The notes under the pieces are model-generated. The model ran no database searches and had not been told where the DNA came from. It saw nothing but the letters and a program-made list of their open reading frames with translations. 64,000 nucleotides of DNA, from assembly GCF_903166585.1 (NCBI RefSeq), contig NZ_CAESCM010000003.1, forward strand, positions 124,001 to 188,000, given 5' to 3'. Source of the stretch: Pedobacter ghigonis. GTDB lineage: Bacteria; Bacteroidota; Bacteroidia; Sphingobacteriales; Sphingobacteriaceae. The stretch's first letter is position 1; every line of letters starts with the position of its first letter. This document shows positions 51,610 to 60,449 of this stretch, piece after piece. The position numbers and the translations under genes are program-made.

Positions 51610-53310
51610 ATGAGCACAGCAAACTATGTAATAGGTGTAGATTACGGGACGGATTCTGTTCGTTCGGTTTTAGTCGATACCGCTAACGGGAAAGAAATTT
51701 CGGCCTCTGTTTTTCTTTATCCGCGATGGCAAAAAGGTTTATATTGTAAACCTGCTATTAATCAATTCAGGCAGCATCCGCTAGATTATATTGAAGGTTT
51801 GGAATACACCATTAAACAGTGTATAGAAAAAGCCGGTGGTGCAGAAATTGCCCGCCTGGTGAAGGGAATTTCTGTTGATACCACAGGTTCGAGTCCGGTG
51901 GCAGTTGATGCAAGCGGTACTCCCCTGGCCTTGACTCCTGGTTTTGAAGAAAACCCTAACGCCATGTTTGTGTTATGGAAAGATCATACCGCAGTAAAGG
52001 AAGCGGCAGAGATTAACGAGCACGCTACCAAATTCAAAACGAATTATTTAAAATACGTAGGTGGAATTTATTCATCTGAATGGTTTTGGGCTAAACTTTT
52101 GCGCACCTTAAGGGTCGATTCGGCAATTAAGAAAAGCGCCCAATCGTGGGTGGAACATTGCGACTGGGTTCCGTTTTTACTTTGTGGCGGCAAAGATGTG
52201 GCTACAATGAAACGCAGCCGCTGTGCCGCCGGACACAAAGCTTTATGGGCAGAAGAATTTAACGGTTTACCACCAGAAGATTTCTTTAGCAGCCTCGATC
52301 CGCTTTTGGCGGGTTTCAGGGCCAAATTATTTAACGATACCGATACTTCTGATATTGCTGCCGGGACTTTATGTGCCGAATGGGCGGATAAGTTAGGCTT
52401 AAATACAGATGTAGTAATCGGTGTAGGTGCTTTTGATGCACATATGGGAGCCGTTGGTGGTCAGATTGAGCCCTATTATTTAAGTAAAGTAATGGGTACA
52501 AGTACCTGCGATATATTGGTGGCACCAAACCAAGATTTACATGGTAAACTGATTAACGGTATCTGCGGACAGGTAAATGGTTCAGTAATTCCGGGGATGG
52601 CTGGTTTAGAAGCCGGACAATCTGCTTTTGGTGATGTATATGCCTGGTTTAAAAATTTAATCAGCTGGCCATTAAATAGTTTATTAACAGAATCTGAACT
52701 GATAGATGAAGCTACAGCAGTGGCATTAAAGGAAGAGCTTGAAGCCAAGATTATTGCCAATTTGAGTAAGCAGGCTGATGCTTTAGAAGACGAAGATTAT
52801 GCAGAGCTGGCTGTTGACTGGTTAAACGGCAGAAGAACACCTGATGCCAATCAGGAACTTAAAGGTGCCATTACCGGTTTAGGTTTGGGTACCGATGCCC
52901 CTAGGTTTTTCCGTGCATTGGCTGCCGCAACCTGTTTCGGGGCTAAGGCTATTGTAGATCGTTTTATAGAACAAGGCGTTCCTGTAAAAGGGATTATTGG
53001 AATTGGTGGTGTAGCTAAAAAATCAGCTTACATTATGCAAATGATGGCTGATGTATTAGAAATGCCAATCAGGATTCACCGTTTTGAGCATACCTGCGCT
53101 TTAGGTGCGGCCATGTTTGCGGCAGTTGCTGCAGGTGTTTATCCAAATATTGAGGCTGCCATGGCTGCAATGGGAACTGGCTTTGAAAAAGAATACAAGC
53201 CCAATGCGAAAAAGCAAAAGCTTTACCGCCAGCATTACCAGCAATATTTAGGACTGGGCCGTTACCTGGAGAAATACAATAAAAAAGACGTAAAACCATA
53301 TTTATCATGA
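51610..53310 (+). CDS. araB: ribulokinase
   Basis: 566 aa, the usual length of AraB. Phosphorylates L-ribulose to L-ribulose 5-phosphate. FGGY-kinase fold: the N-terminal ATPase half opens with VIGVDYGTDSVRSVLVD (residues 7-23), then KGISVDTTGSSPVAVD, GVGAFDAHMGAVGG and, in the C-terminal half, GIIGIGGVAKKSAYIMQMMADVL and HTCALGAAMFAAVAAG. The ATG at 51610 stands alone at the frame start. Its stop overlaps the araD start (ATGA). No AraR or AraC-type regulator is within the window. Confidence 0.97.
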   Translation: MSTANYVIGVDYGTDSVRSVLVDTANGKEISASVFLYPRWQKGLYCKPAINQFRQHPLDYIEGLEYTIKQCIEKAGGAEIARLVKGISVDTTGSSPVAVDASGTPLALTPGFEENPNAMFVLWKDHTAVKEAAEINEHATKFKTNYLKYVGGIYSSEWFWAKLLRTLRVDSAIKKSAQSWVEHCDWVPFLLCGGKDVATMKRSRCAAGHKALWAEEFNGLPPEDFFSSLDPLLAGFRAKLFNDTDTSDIAAGTLCAEWADKLGLNTDVVIGVGAFDAHMGAVGGQIEPYYLSKVMGTSTCDILVAPNQDLHGKLINGICGQVNGSVIPGMAGLEAGQSAFGDVYAWFKNLISWPLNSLLTESELIDEATAVALKEELEAKIIANLSKQADALEDEDYAELAVDWLNGRRTPDANQELKGAITGLGLGTDAPRFFRALAAATCFGAKAIVDRFIEQGVPVKGIIGIGGVAKKSAYIMQMMADVLEMPIRIHRFEHTCALGAAMFAAVAAGVYPNIEAAMAAMGTGFEKEYKPNAKKQKLYRQHYQQYLGLGRYLEKYNKKDVKPYLS

Positions 53311-54008
53311 GCAACTATCAGGATATAAAACTGGAGGCCTACGAGGCCAATATGCAGTTGCCCAAATTGGGTCTGGTACTTTTTACTTTTGGTAACGTAA
53401 GCGCTGCTGATCGTGCGAAAGGTGTATTTGCCATTAAACCTAGCGGTGTGCCTTATGATGATTTAACTCCTGATAAAATGGTGATTGTGGATTTTGATGG
53501 TAACACGGTTGAAGGGAACCTTCGTCCCTCTTCTGATACCCAAACACATGCTGTTTTGTATAAACACTGGGAAAATATTGGTGGCGTAGTACATACCCAC
53601 TCTACTTATGGTACGGCATGGGCACAGGCACAAAAAGCCATCCCGATTTTTGGCACCACCCATGCCGACCATTTAACGGTTGATATTCCCTGCGCCCCTC
53701 CCATGGATGATGCCATGATTAAAGGCAATTATGAATATGAAACGGGTTTCCAGATTATAAACCATTTTGAAAGTTTGGGTTTAAGCCATAAAGAGGTAGA
53801 AATGATTTTAGTGGGTAACCACGCTCCTTTTACCTGGGGAAAAACTGCAGAAAAAGCGGTTTACAACAGCGCAGTGCTAGAAGCAGTAGCACAGATGGCT
53901 TTATTAACGCAGCAAATTAATCCACAGGCACCAAGGTTAAAAGACTCGCTCATTGAGAAGCATTATGAACGCAAGCATGGAGCCGGTGCTTATTACGGAC
54001 AGAAGTAA
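53307..54008 (+). CDS. araD: L-ribulose-5-phosphate 4-epimerase
   Basis: 233 aa. Class II aldolase fold that turns L-ribulose 5-phosphate into D-xylulose 5-phosphate, which enters the pentose phosphate pathway. Zinc ligands His96 and His98 in THSTYGTAWAQ, the catalytic Asp76 region (SSDTQTH), GNVSA near the N-terminus and the third zinc His in GNHAPFTWG near residue 171. Starts inside the araB stop, so the two are translationally coupled. It is followed by a structured 260-bp gap before araA. Confidence 0.96.
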   Translation: MSNYQDIKLEAYEANMQLPKLGLVLFTFGNVSAADRAKGVFAIKPSGVPYDDLTPDKMVIVDFDGNTVEGNLRPSSDTQTHAVLYKHWENIGGVVHTHSTYGTAWAQAQKAIPIFGTTHADHLTVDIPCAPPMDDAMIKGNYEYETGFQIINHFESLGLSHKEVEMILVGNHAPFTWGKTAEKAVYNSAVLEAVAQMALLTQQINPQAPRLKDSLIEKHYERKHGAGAYYGQK

Positions 54009-54072
54009 TTAGTTCGCAGTTTTAAGCTGGCAGTTAGGGATCCTTAGGTAAGGGTTGCTAAAAGGTTTTTTT

Positions 54073-54239
54073 AGCCTCGTACGGTTTACGGGAGTTTAAT
54101 AAACCTGATTGAAGTGAGCACGAGGCTGATGAAAATCGGCTGAGTAAAACGGAAAGCAGGACTACCTTAACCGATGAAAAACAGGAACCTGCTTTACAAA
54201 AAATGAAAAGAATATTTCGGTCTGTGAGGACACAAACCG
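54073..54239 (+). ncRNA. putative structured RNA element between araD and araA
   Basis: The gap (54009-54268) has no gene but three nested or successive hairpins on the plus strand: AGCCTCGT (54073-54080) with ACGAGGCT (54120-54127), enclosing GGTTTA (54083-54088) with TAAACC (54099-54104); AAAGCAGG (54153-54160) with CCTGCTTT (54188-54195); and CGGTCTGTG (54218-54226) with CACAAACCG (54231-54239). ATCGG at 54135-54139 can instead pair with CCGAT at 54171-54175, an alternative fold. Could be an attenuator or a processing site lowering or raising araA. Not a Rfam family I recognise. Confidence 0.45.
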
Positions 54240-54268
54240 ATAGTAAATTAAAAACAACATAAACAGTA

Positions 54269-55762
54269 ATGATTGATTTAAAAAAATTACAGGTTTGGTT
54301 TATTACCGGAACACAGCATTTGTACGGCGAAGAAACCTTAAAACAAGTAGCAGCGCATGCACAACAAGTTGCTGATTCGTTAAACAAGAATGGAAATATC
54401 TCGGTTTCTGTGGTGTACAAACCGATTGTGAAAACTACCGAAGAGATTTTTGAAACTTTACAGCAAGCCAATATCGACGAAAATTGTATAGGGGTAATTA
54501 CCTGGATGCACACTTTCTCGCCAGCTAAAATGTGGATCAGAGGCTTAAATGTATTGCAAAAGCCTTTACTGCACTTACATACTCAGTTTAACCGCGATAT
54601 TCCGTGGAATACCATTGATATGGATTTTATGAACCTGAACCAAAGTGCACACGGCGACCGCGAATTCGGTTTTATGGTTTCGCGTATGCGTAAAGACCGT
54701 AAAGTAGTGGTTGGGCACTGGCAGGATGAAGAAGTAGCTAAACAGATTGATACCTGGTGCAGGGCTGCTGCAGGCTGGAACGATTGGCAAGGCGCTAAAT
54801 TTGTGCGTTTTGGAGATAACATGCGTTTTGTAGCCGTAACAGATGGCGATAAGGTTGAAGCAGAAATGAAATTCGGTTTCTCGGTAAATACTTATGGCAT
54901 TGGCGATTTAGTAGCTGTAATTAACGGAATTGATGAAGATGCTATTCAGGATTTGCTAAAAGAGTACGAGGCTACTTACGAGATGGCCGATGATTTGAAG
55001 GCTGGTGGAGCCAGACATCAATCGGTTTACGATGCTGCCAAAATTGAACTTGGTTTACGGAAATTCCTGGTTGATGGTGGTTTTAAAGGTTTCTCGGATA
55101 CTTTTGAAGATTTACATGGCATGATTCAGTTACCAGGTATTGCGGCCCAACGCTTAATGGCCGATGGTTATGGTTTTGCCGGAGAGGGCGACTGGAAAAC
55201 AGCTGCTTTGGTACGTGCCTGTAAAGTAATGGGAGCTGGTTTACCCGGTGGAAATGCTTTTATGGAAGATTATACTTATCATTTCGATCCTTCAAATGCA
55301 TTGGTTCTAGGTTCGCACATGCTGGAGGTTGATGCCAGCTTAGCATCTGGAAAAGCAAGTTTGGAAGTGCATCCGCTGGGTATTGGTGGTAAAGCCGACC
55401 CTGCACGTTTAGTGTTTAACGTAGGTGGTGGCGATGCCTTAAATGCATCGTTAATTGATATGGGCAACCGTTTCCGTTTACTGGTAAACGAGGTTAAAGC
55501 AGTAGAGGCCGAAAACGACCTTCCTAATCTTCCTGTAGCCCGTGTACTTTGGAAACCACTACCGGATATGAAAACGGGTTGTGCAGCATGGATTTATGCA
55601 GGCGGTGCTCACCATACAGCATACAGTCAGAATTTAACTACCGAGCACTTATCAGATTTTGCAAACATCGCAGGATTAGAATACATAAACATCGGTGCTG
55701 ATACCAAAATCAACCAGTTTAGAAATGAACTGCATTGGAATGAAGTTTTTTATAAAGGTTAA
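54269..55762 (+). CDS. araA: L-arabinose isomerase
   Basis: 497 aa, close to the 500 aa of E. coli AraA. Interconverts L-arabinose and L-ribulose, first step of catabolism. The N-terminal part has [14 protein letters not shown] (residues 9-22) and [13 protein letters not shown] (near 83), and the catalytic domain has MEDYTYHF near 332, [27 protein letters not shown] near 349 with the glutamate and histidine metal ligands, and a C-terminal HHTAYSQ near 449 with another metal His. The ATG at 54269 is the start of the frame. A strong terminator follows. Confidence 0.97.
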   Translation: MIDLKKLQVWFITGTQHLYGEETLKQVAAHAQQVADSLNKNGNISVSVVYKPIVKTTEEIFETLQQANIDENCIGVITWMHTFSPAKMWIRGLNVLQKPLLHLHTQFNRDIPWNTIDMDFMNLNQSAHGDREFGFMVSRMRKDRKVVVGHWQDEEVAKQIDTWCRAAAGWNDWQGAKFVRFGDNMRFVAVTDGDKVEAEMKFGFSVNTYGIGDLVAVINGIDEDAIQDLLKEYEATYEMADDLKAGGARHQSVYDAAKIELGLRKFLVDGGFKGFSDTFEDLHGMIQLPGIAAQRLMADGYGFAGEGDWKTAALVRACKVMGAGLPGGNAFMEDYTYHFDPSNALVLGSHMLEVDASLASGKASLEVHPLGIGGKADPARLVFNVGGGDALNASLIDMGNRFRLLVNEVKAVEAENDLPNLPVARVLWKPLPDMKTGCAAWIYAGGAHHTAYSQNLTTEHLSDFANIAGLEYINIGADTKINQFRNELHWNEVFYKG

Positions 55763-55785
55763 GCAATAAAGCGCTCGATAATGTT

Positions 55786-55819
55786 AAAGCCGATAATGAT
55801 CTAAATTATCGGCTTTTTT
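55786..55819 (+). terminator. terminator of the ara genes
   Basis: AAAGCCGATAAT pairs with ATTATCGGCTTT, short loop, then a T-run. Confidence 0.92.
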
Positions 55820-55834
55820 ATGCCTATTGTTCAG

Positions 55835-55909
55835 CAGCGATACAATCGCTGTTCTCGTGCGTCCTCGTTACAAACGCGGACGATGTTTTTTGTCATTCTG
55901 AGAATGACA
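55835..55909. repeat. palindromic element, 3' of araA, related to 39.8 kb
   Basis: CAGCGAT-ACA-ATCGCTG (55835-55851) and CGTCCTCGTTACAAACGCGGACG (55860-55882) match the first two hairpins of the 39824-39872 element. A third hairpin TGTCATTC-TGA-GAATGACA (55891-55909) sits 8 bp before the stop of the dehydrogenase and may serve as its terminator. Confidence 0.8.
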
Positions 55910-55916
55910 GATTTAT

Positions 55917-56936
55917 CTACTCCCCAATCTTTGCCATAGCCTTAATTACACCGTTTTTTGGATCTAACCAGCTTTCAAATTTATTTTTAATCTCGTCAAA
56001 ATTAACCTGATGGGTGATATAAGTTGTGGGTTTAACCAAACCAGCTTTCATAGATTGAATTACATGCTCAAAATCTACAATGGTAGCATTTCTGCTGCTC
56101 ATTAAGGTCGATTCGCGTTTGTGGAATTCGGGGTGGTTAAAAATTAAATCTCCTTTTTGCAGGCCAATGAGTACAAATCTTGCTCCATGAGCCATGTAGT
56201 TTATTGCATTGTTTATGGCTTTTTGGTTACCAGTTGCATCGATTACCACAGTTGGCATATCGCCATTGGTAATTTGGCTTAACTGCTCCGTTACATTAGG
56301 CGATAAGGCATTGATGGTATGTGTAACACCTAATTTTTCTTTACAAAAGTTCAGGCGGTCATCATTTATGTCGAGTGCAATTACTTCTGCGCCGGCAATA
56401 CGGGCAAATTCCATTGTACCCAAGCCGATCGGACCAGCTCCTATTACCAGCACAAATTCGCCAGGCTGCACTTCTGCCCTGCGCACCCCATGGGCACCAA
56501 TGGCCAGAGGTTCTACCAAAGCAAGTTCATCGTAACTCAAGCCCTCGCCATGCAAGAGCGTACGCGATGGCACGGTTAAATATTCGCGCATACCACCATC
56601 TACATGCACACCGCAAACCTGCATTTTAACACAGCAATTGGGTTTGTGCATGCGGCATGCAATACATTCGCCGCAATTGAAATATGGAATAAAGGTAACA
56701 GCCTCTCCTATTTTAAAATCGCTTCTGCCATCAATTGCAACCAGCTCGCCCGAAAGCTCGTGCCCTAAAATGCGTGGATAGTTGAAGAAAGGTTGTGTGC
56801 CTTCAAATGCATGTAAGTCGGTACCACAAATGCCAATTCTCTTTATTTTAATAATGGCCTGGTCTTTTTGAAGTTCAGGTTTTTCAGTTTCTGAATATTC
56901 GAAAGTGCCAGGGGTTGTACAGGTAAGGGTTTTCAT
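55917..56936 (-). CDS. zinc-dependent alcohol/polyol dehydrogenase
   Basis: 339 aa MDR-family dehydrogenase. Catalytic zinc ligands are Cys37 and the HE pair His59-Glu60; the structural zinc is held by Cys88, Cys91, Cys94 and Cys101 or 102 (NCGECIACRMHKPNC). The Rossmann NAD(P) site GAGPIGLG lies near residues 165-172. Substrates of such proteins are sugar alcohols, threonine or sugar acids; here it is coupled in orientation and spacing to an SDR gene next to sugar-degrading genes, which fits a sugar or sugar-acid oxidation step. Exact substrate unknown. Confidence 0.92.
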   Translation of the reverse strand: MKTLTCTTPGTFEYSETEKPELQKDQAIIKIKRIGICGTDLHAFEGTQPFFNYPRILGHELSGELVAIDGRSDFKIGEAVTFIPYFNCGECIACRMHKPNCCVKMQVCGVHVDGGMREYLTVPSRTLLHGEGLSYDELALVEPLAIGAHGVRRAEVQPGEFVLVIGAGPIGLGTMEFARIAGAEVIALDINDDRLNFCKEKLGVTHTINALSPNVTEQLSQITNGDMPTVVIDATGNQKAINNAINYMAHGARFVLIGLQKGDLIFNHPEFHKRESTLMSSRNATIVDFEHVIQSMKAGLVKPTTYITHQVNFDEIKNKFESWLDPKNGVIKAMAKIGE

Positions 56937-57013
56937 TTATTGTTGGTTAATGGTATAAATTGGTTAATCGGTTAACTGTTGGCATAAACTGCAAACTAAA
57001 AACTGTCAACTGA

Positions 57014-57802
57014 TTACGCGTTTGCCAAAGCTCTGTCTAAGTGCACATATCCGCCATCTACATGGATAATTTGTCCGGTAGTGTGACTTGATTTGTTGGA
57101 CATTAAAAAAACGGTCATATTCGCAATTTCTTCAGCGGTTGTCATTCTGTTTTCTAAAGGGATTTTAGCCGTAATTTCGTTCAGCTTTTCTTGTGCGTCG
57201 GTTAAGGTTTCGATCCAGGTTTCGTAGGCTGGTGTCCAGCATTCGGCTACTACAACTGCATTTACCCTGATCCCATATTTTAAAAGCTCTACCGCCCACT
57301 CGCGGGTTAATGCGTTTCTACCGCCATTGGCTGCTGCATAGGCTGAGGTATTACCCTGACCGGTTTCGGCAGTTTTTGAGGTAATGTTTACAATGGCTCC
57401 TTTGCTTTTAATCAGCTCGGGTAAGGCATGATGTGCCATTAAATAGTAATGTACTACGTTTTTGTGCAGCGATGCCATAAAGCCTTCATAATCTCCACTT
57501 TCCAGGCCTACTCCATCATTCACGCCAGCATTGTTAACCAAGCCGTCTATCCTGCCAAATTTAGCTACGATTTGCGCAACAACCTTTTGGCAATCTTCAG
57601 GTCGGGAAAGTTCGGCTACAAACTGTTCGGCTTTTTTGCCTTGCGCAGTAATTTCGTCAACCACTTTCTGGTTGTCTTCGGCCTTTCTGCCTACAATTAC
57701 GGCAATGGCATCTTCCTTAGCAAATACTTCGGCAATACTTCGGCCAATGCCTTTAGCCGCGCCGGTAATGATAATAACTTTTTCTTTTAACTGTAAATCC
57801 AT
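57014..57802 (-). CDS. SDR-family oxidoreductase with substituted YxxxK lysine
   Basis: 262 aa from ATG 57802. A GTG 30 bp upstream lies inside a CACAGATTT repeat and adds residues that do not fit. NAD site TGAAKGIG near residues 11-18, NNAG near 88, Ser in NITSKTAET near 140. The catalytic motif YxxxK reads YAAAN: Tyr is kept but the lysine is Asn (codon AAT, near residues 154-158). It resembles L-fucose dehydrogenase-type SDRs from memory. If this subfamily normally has Asn there, the enzyme may work by another route; if not, it may be impaired. 77 bp ahead of the zinc dehydrogenase. Confidence 0.9.
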   Translation of the reverse strand: MDLQLKEKVIIITGAAKGIGRSIAEVFAKEDAIAVIVGRKAEDNQKVVDEITAQGKKAEQFVAELSRPEDCQKVVAQIVAKFGRIDGLVNNAGVNDGVGLESGDYEGFMASLHKNVVHYYLMAHHALPELIKSKGAIVNITSKTAETGQGNTSAYAAANGGRNALTREWAVELLKYGIRVNAVVVAECWTPAYETWIETLTDAQEKLNEITAKIPLENRMTTAEEIANMTVFLMSNKSSHTTGQIIHVDGGYVHLDRALANA

Positions 57803-57818
57803 ATTTTTTTCTTTTTTT

Positions 57819-58004
57819 GCCACAGATTTCACAGATAAACACGGATTATGTCTTTACATTGAGTATCTGCGTTTATTCTTTAGTCTGTTGTTTATCCTTA
57901 ACTTTAAATCTATAACTTAATTAATTTTCTATAGTCCCTGATCGCTATCGGATTCATTTCAGGGTCTCATTGTGAAATAAGAGATCCTGAAACAAGTTCA
58001 GGAT
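57819..58004. repeat. short repeats and hairpins between SDR and DUF5703-type gene
   Basis: CCACAGATTTCACAGATAAACACGGATT (57820-57847) is a fragment of the CAGATT palindrome family. CCCTGA (57936-57941) pairs with TCAGGG (57959-57964), and ATCCTGAA-CAAG-TTCAGGAT (57984-58004) is a tight hairpin 7 bp before the stop of the large gene on the minus strand. No gene here. Confidence 0.75.
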
Positions 58005-58011
58005 GACGATA

Positions 58012-60312
58012 CTATTGGTTATTCATAATAATAATATCCTTCTTCCTCGATTCGGGTAATACCTTCAAATCAATCAATTTTCCATCTTTTAAAGTTCCTT
58101 CTACCGTAGTTTGGTATGGCGCATGCAATTTAAAATGTACGTCCCAATCCTTCGGCCAGGCTGGAAAAAGGTAGATCTGTTTTCCATCTGCCTGCAAAAG
58201 CATTTCCTGTAAACCAATCATTCCGGAGCCACCCCAATTGTGATCGGGTGTCCAGTCAAAGCCTGGCCCCCAAAAGGCCGGAAACCTTCGTCCTGAATCT
58301 TTTAATTTTAAGGTAGTTAATTTGGCTGCGTCTTCGGTTAAACCTAATCTGGCGGCAAAAATATTATCCTGTTTCCATCCTACATGACTGCGAAATTTAA
58401 GTACATCGGTATCATATTTAAAGGTATTGATGGCGGTATCTAAACCGGCCTTCCCGATACCATAAATACCCCATGGATAAACCGGATATAGTTGCGGACT
58501 TTCTACATTATTAATCCTTTCCCAAAGTTTTGCAGGAGCAATGGTGGTATGCCCCTGAAAAGATCTGAAATTGATATCAGGAATGGTTTTAAGCATTGCT
58601 ATCCATTCGTTACGTTTATTTTCGGTTAAGCCAGGCAATTCGACCAGGCGCTGGAGCACCGTTTTCAGCGCTGCAATGGTAGAAGTTGAATTGTATGCCA
58701 TTTTATAGGTTTCGGCACCTGAACCAGGATACAAAACCAAATGCCCGTCACCATCAAGTGCCTTTGCACCACGTTGTTTGGCTAAATAAGTATAGTGATC
58801 TTTAAAAAAGGTCAGCGAGCTTTCCATTAATGGCAGATACTTATCTATATTCCGGTTGTCGTACCGATTAGTTTCGAGGATCATCATACAAAACTCCAGA
58901 ACCGTATCCCATTCATATTCGAGCCAGGCGTTATATTCCACACCTTTATCAAAATCAGCTGTACGTTTCCAGCCGTATTCGGCAGGATTTGGTAATCCGA
59001 AATTCTCCAATTGCTCGGTAAAACTTGCTCCTTTATGCCGCCATGCAGCTTCTGTTCTGATTTCTGCATTCCTGAGTAAATTGAGATAGAAATCGAACTG
59101 TGGTGTCATCATATCGAAATCGCCACTTTTAAGCATAGGCCAGTAAACCAAACGCTGATTTTGTGCGGTATGGGTACCTCCTCCCCAGTTTCTGAAATCG
59201 GGAGTATATTTTAAAGCCGTATCGATAAGCTGCGGATCGAAAGTGAATAATCCGCCATTGAATTTAGTGGGATATTTACCGAATGCATTACAGCCCAGCA
59301 TGTAGCGGAAAAGCTGATAGTTTTTAGCCGATTGGTTAGCGGCTTCATCTTTAGCCTGTATGTAAATGAAACTTTTGTTCCAGTAATTATTCCACCATTT
59401 GATACTGGCTTGCTGATCGTTTTTGACGCTTTGATTAAGACTGTTTAGTTCCTTTTCCCAGATATCAATAGCCGCAGTTTTACTGGTATGTAGTGTAATG
59501 GTGAGGTGTTCGGCTGTAGTTGGTTTTTTACTTTTCAGGCTCCAGGCCTTAAAGGGGGTACCCAAATAAGTTCCATTGTAATTTCCAGCAACTACCATAT
59601 TATCTCCCTGCATAGAACCGCCAAAAACAAGGTTTTTTATGGGATTAAACAGTTCAGTTTTTCTATCTTCCAGCCCTTGCTGCTTTACAGTTACATCGAA
59701 TACCGTTTCTGCTTTGTTTTGGTGGTAAAACTGTACACGGTTTTGCTTAAAGGCAATTTCATCTTTAAGGGTTTTTACTATGCCTTGCGGTGCCCATTTG
59801 TACGAATTCTGATTGTTTTCCTTGCCTTTTGTAATGCGATCTTCAAAACGCCAGCTTTCGTAGTTAGCAGTTGTTGTTATTTTTTCGCCCGATTGGATGT
59901 TTAAATGGATAACGGGTTTAAAAACATCTACCCATACTTTGATTTCGGCTTTTGTTTTTCCGTTTGCACCTGAGATTTGCGCATAACCACCTTTCAAAAC
60001 CAGTTCTTGTTTAAAAGTTTGTCCAGCAAATGGATTCGGGCTGAACTGGAGCTTGATTCGGCCAAGTTTTAACAGGGTATTGTTTTCATCGAAGGTTCCG
60101 CTGCGGGAAAGGTAAAGGTAAACTTCGCCTTTTTCTACCCAGAGGTTTAAACCGATATCGCCACCGCCAACCGGCATAGATTCGGCTGAATTGATACTTT
60201 GGCTAGTCCAAACTACGTTAGCTAAATCTTTTCCTTGTGAAAATGCAGCTGGTGAAGCGAAACAGAAAGGCACGAAGAGCACCAAGGCAAGTTTTTTAGT
60301 TTCAAGGTGCAT
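58012..60312 (-). CDS. large secreted DUF5703/GH95-like glycoside hydrolase
   Basis: 766 aa from ATG 60312, which gives a clean signal peptide (about 25 residues, AAFSQ). The frame is open 150 bp further upstream, but the residues there do not look like a signal. The N-terminal beta-sandwich (30-330) opens with VVWTSQSINSAESMPVGGGDIGLNLWVEKGEVYLYLSRSG, typical of DUF5703. The C-terminal part (about 360-700) is an (alpha/alpha)6 barrel like GH95/GH65, with DGDGHLVLYPGSGAETYK. Likely acts on a plant or algal polysaccharide; the exact glycosidic bond is not inferable. Convergent hairpin after the stop. Confidence 0.85.
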   Translation of the reverse strand: MHLETKKLALVLFVPFCFASPAAFSQGKDLANVVWTSQSINSAESMPVGGGDIGLNLWVEKGEVYLYLSRSGTFDENNTLLKLGRIKLQFSPNPFAGQTFKQELVLKGGYAQISGANGKTKAEIKVWVDVFKPVIHLNIQSGEKITTTANYESWRFEDRITKGKENNQNSYKWAPQGIVKTLKDEIAFKQNRVQFYHQNKAETVFDVTVKQQGLEDRKTELFNPIKNLVFGGSMQGDNMVVAGNYNGTYLGTPFKAWSLKSKKPTTAEHLTITLHTSKTAAIDIWEKELNSLNQSVKNDQQASIKWWNNYWNKSFIYIQAKDEAANQSAKNYQLFRYMLGCNAFGKYPTKFNGGLFTFDPQLIDTALKYTPDFRNWGGGTHTAQNQRLVYWPMLKSGDFDMMTPQFDFYLNLLRNAEIRTEAAWRHKGASFTEQLENFGLPNPAEYGWKRTADFDKGVEYNAWLEYEWDTVLEFCMMILETNRYDNRNIDKYLPLMESSLTFFKDHYTYLAKQRGAKALDGDGHLVLYPGSGAETYKMAYNSTSTIAALKTVLQRLVELPGLTENKRNEWIAMLKTIPDINFRSFQGHTTIAPAKLWERINNVESPQLYPVYPWGIYGIGKAGLDTAINTFKYDTDVLKFRSHVGWKQDNIFAARLGLTEDAAKLTTLKLKDSGRRFPAFWGPGFDWTPDHNWGGSGMIGLQEMLLQADGKQIYLFPAWPKDWDVHFKLHAPYQTTVEGTLKDGKLIDLKVLPESRKKDIIIMNNQ

Positions 60313-60449
60313 TATTTTCGACCACCTGAGAGATCTAAGAACACCTGAGGAATGGTTTAAAAATATTGACCATATCAGGTTCCTAAGCACATTTAAGTCC
60401 ATTAATAATATACTGCTCAGCTTTTGTGTCTTTGTGGTTAAAATCATGG

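Noticed and set aside
54073..54195. Hammerhead-ribozyme-like core (CTGATGA at 54125 and GAAA at 54176)
   Set aside because: Stem II would begin after two extra unpaired A, stem III and the cleavage-site pairing do not form, so the geometry does not fit.
54058..54513. 151-aa ORF opposite araA and the araD-araA gap
   Set aside because: Antisense shadow of araA with cysteine-rich, unlikely composition.
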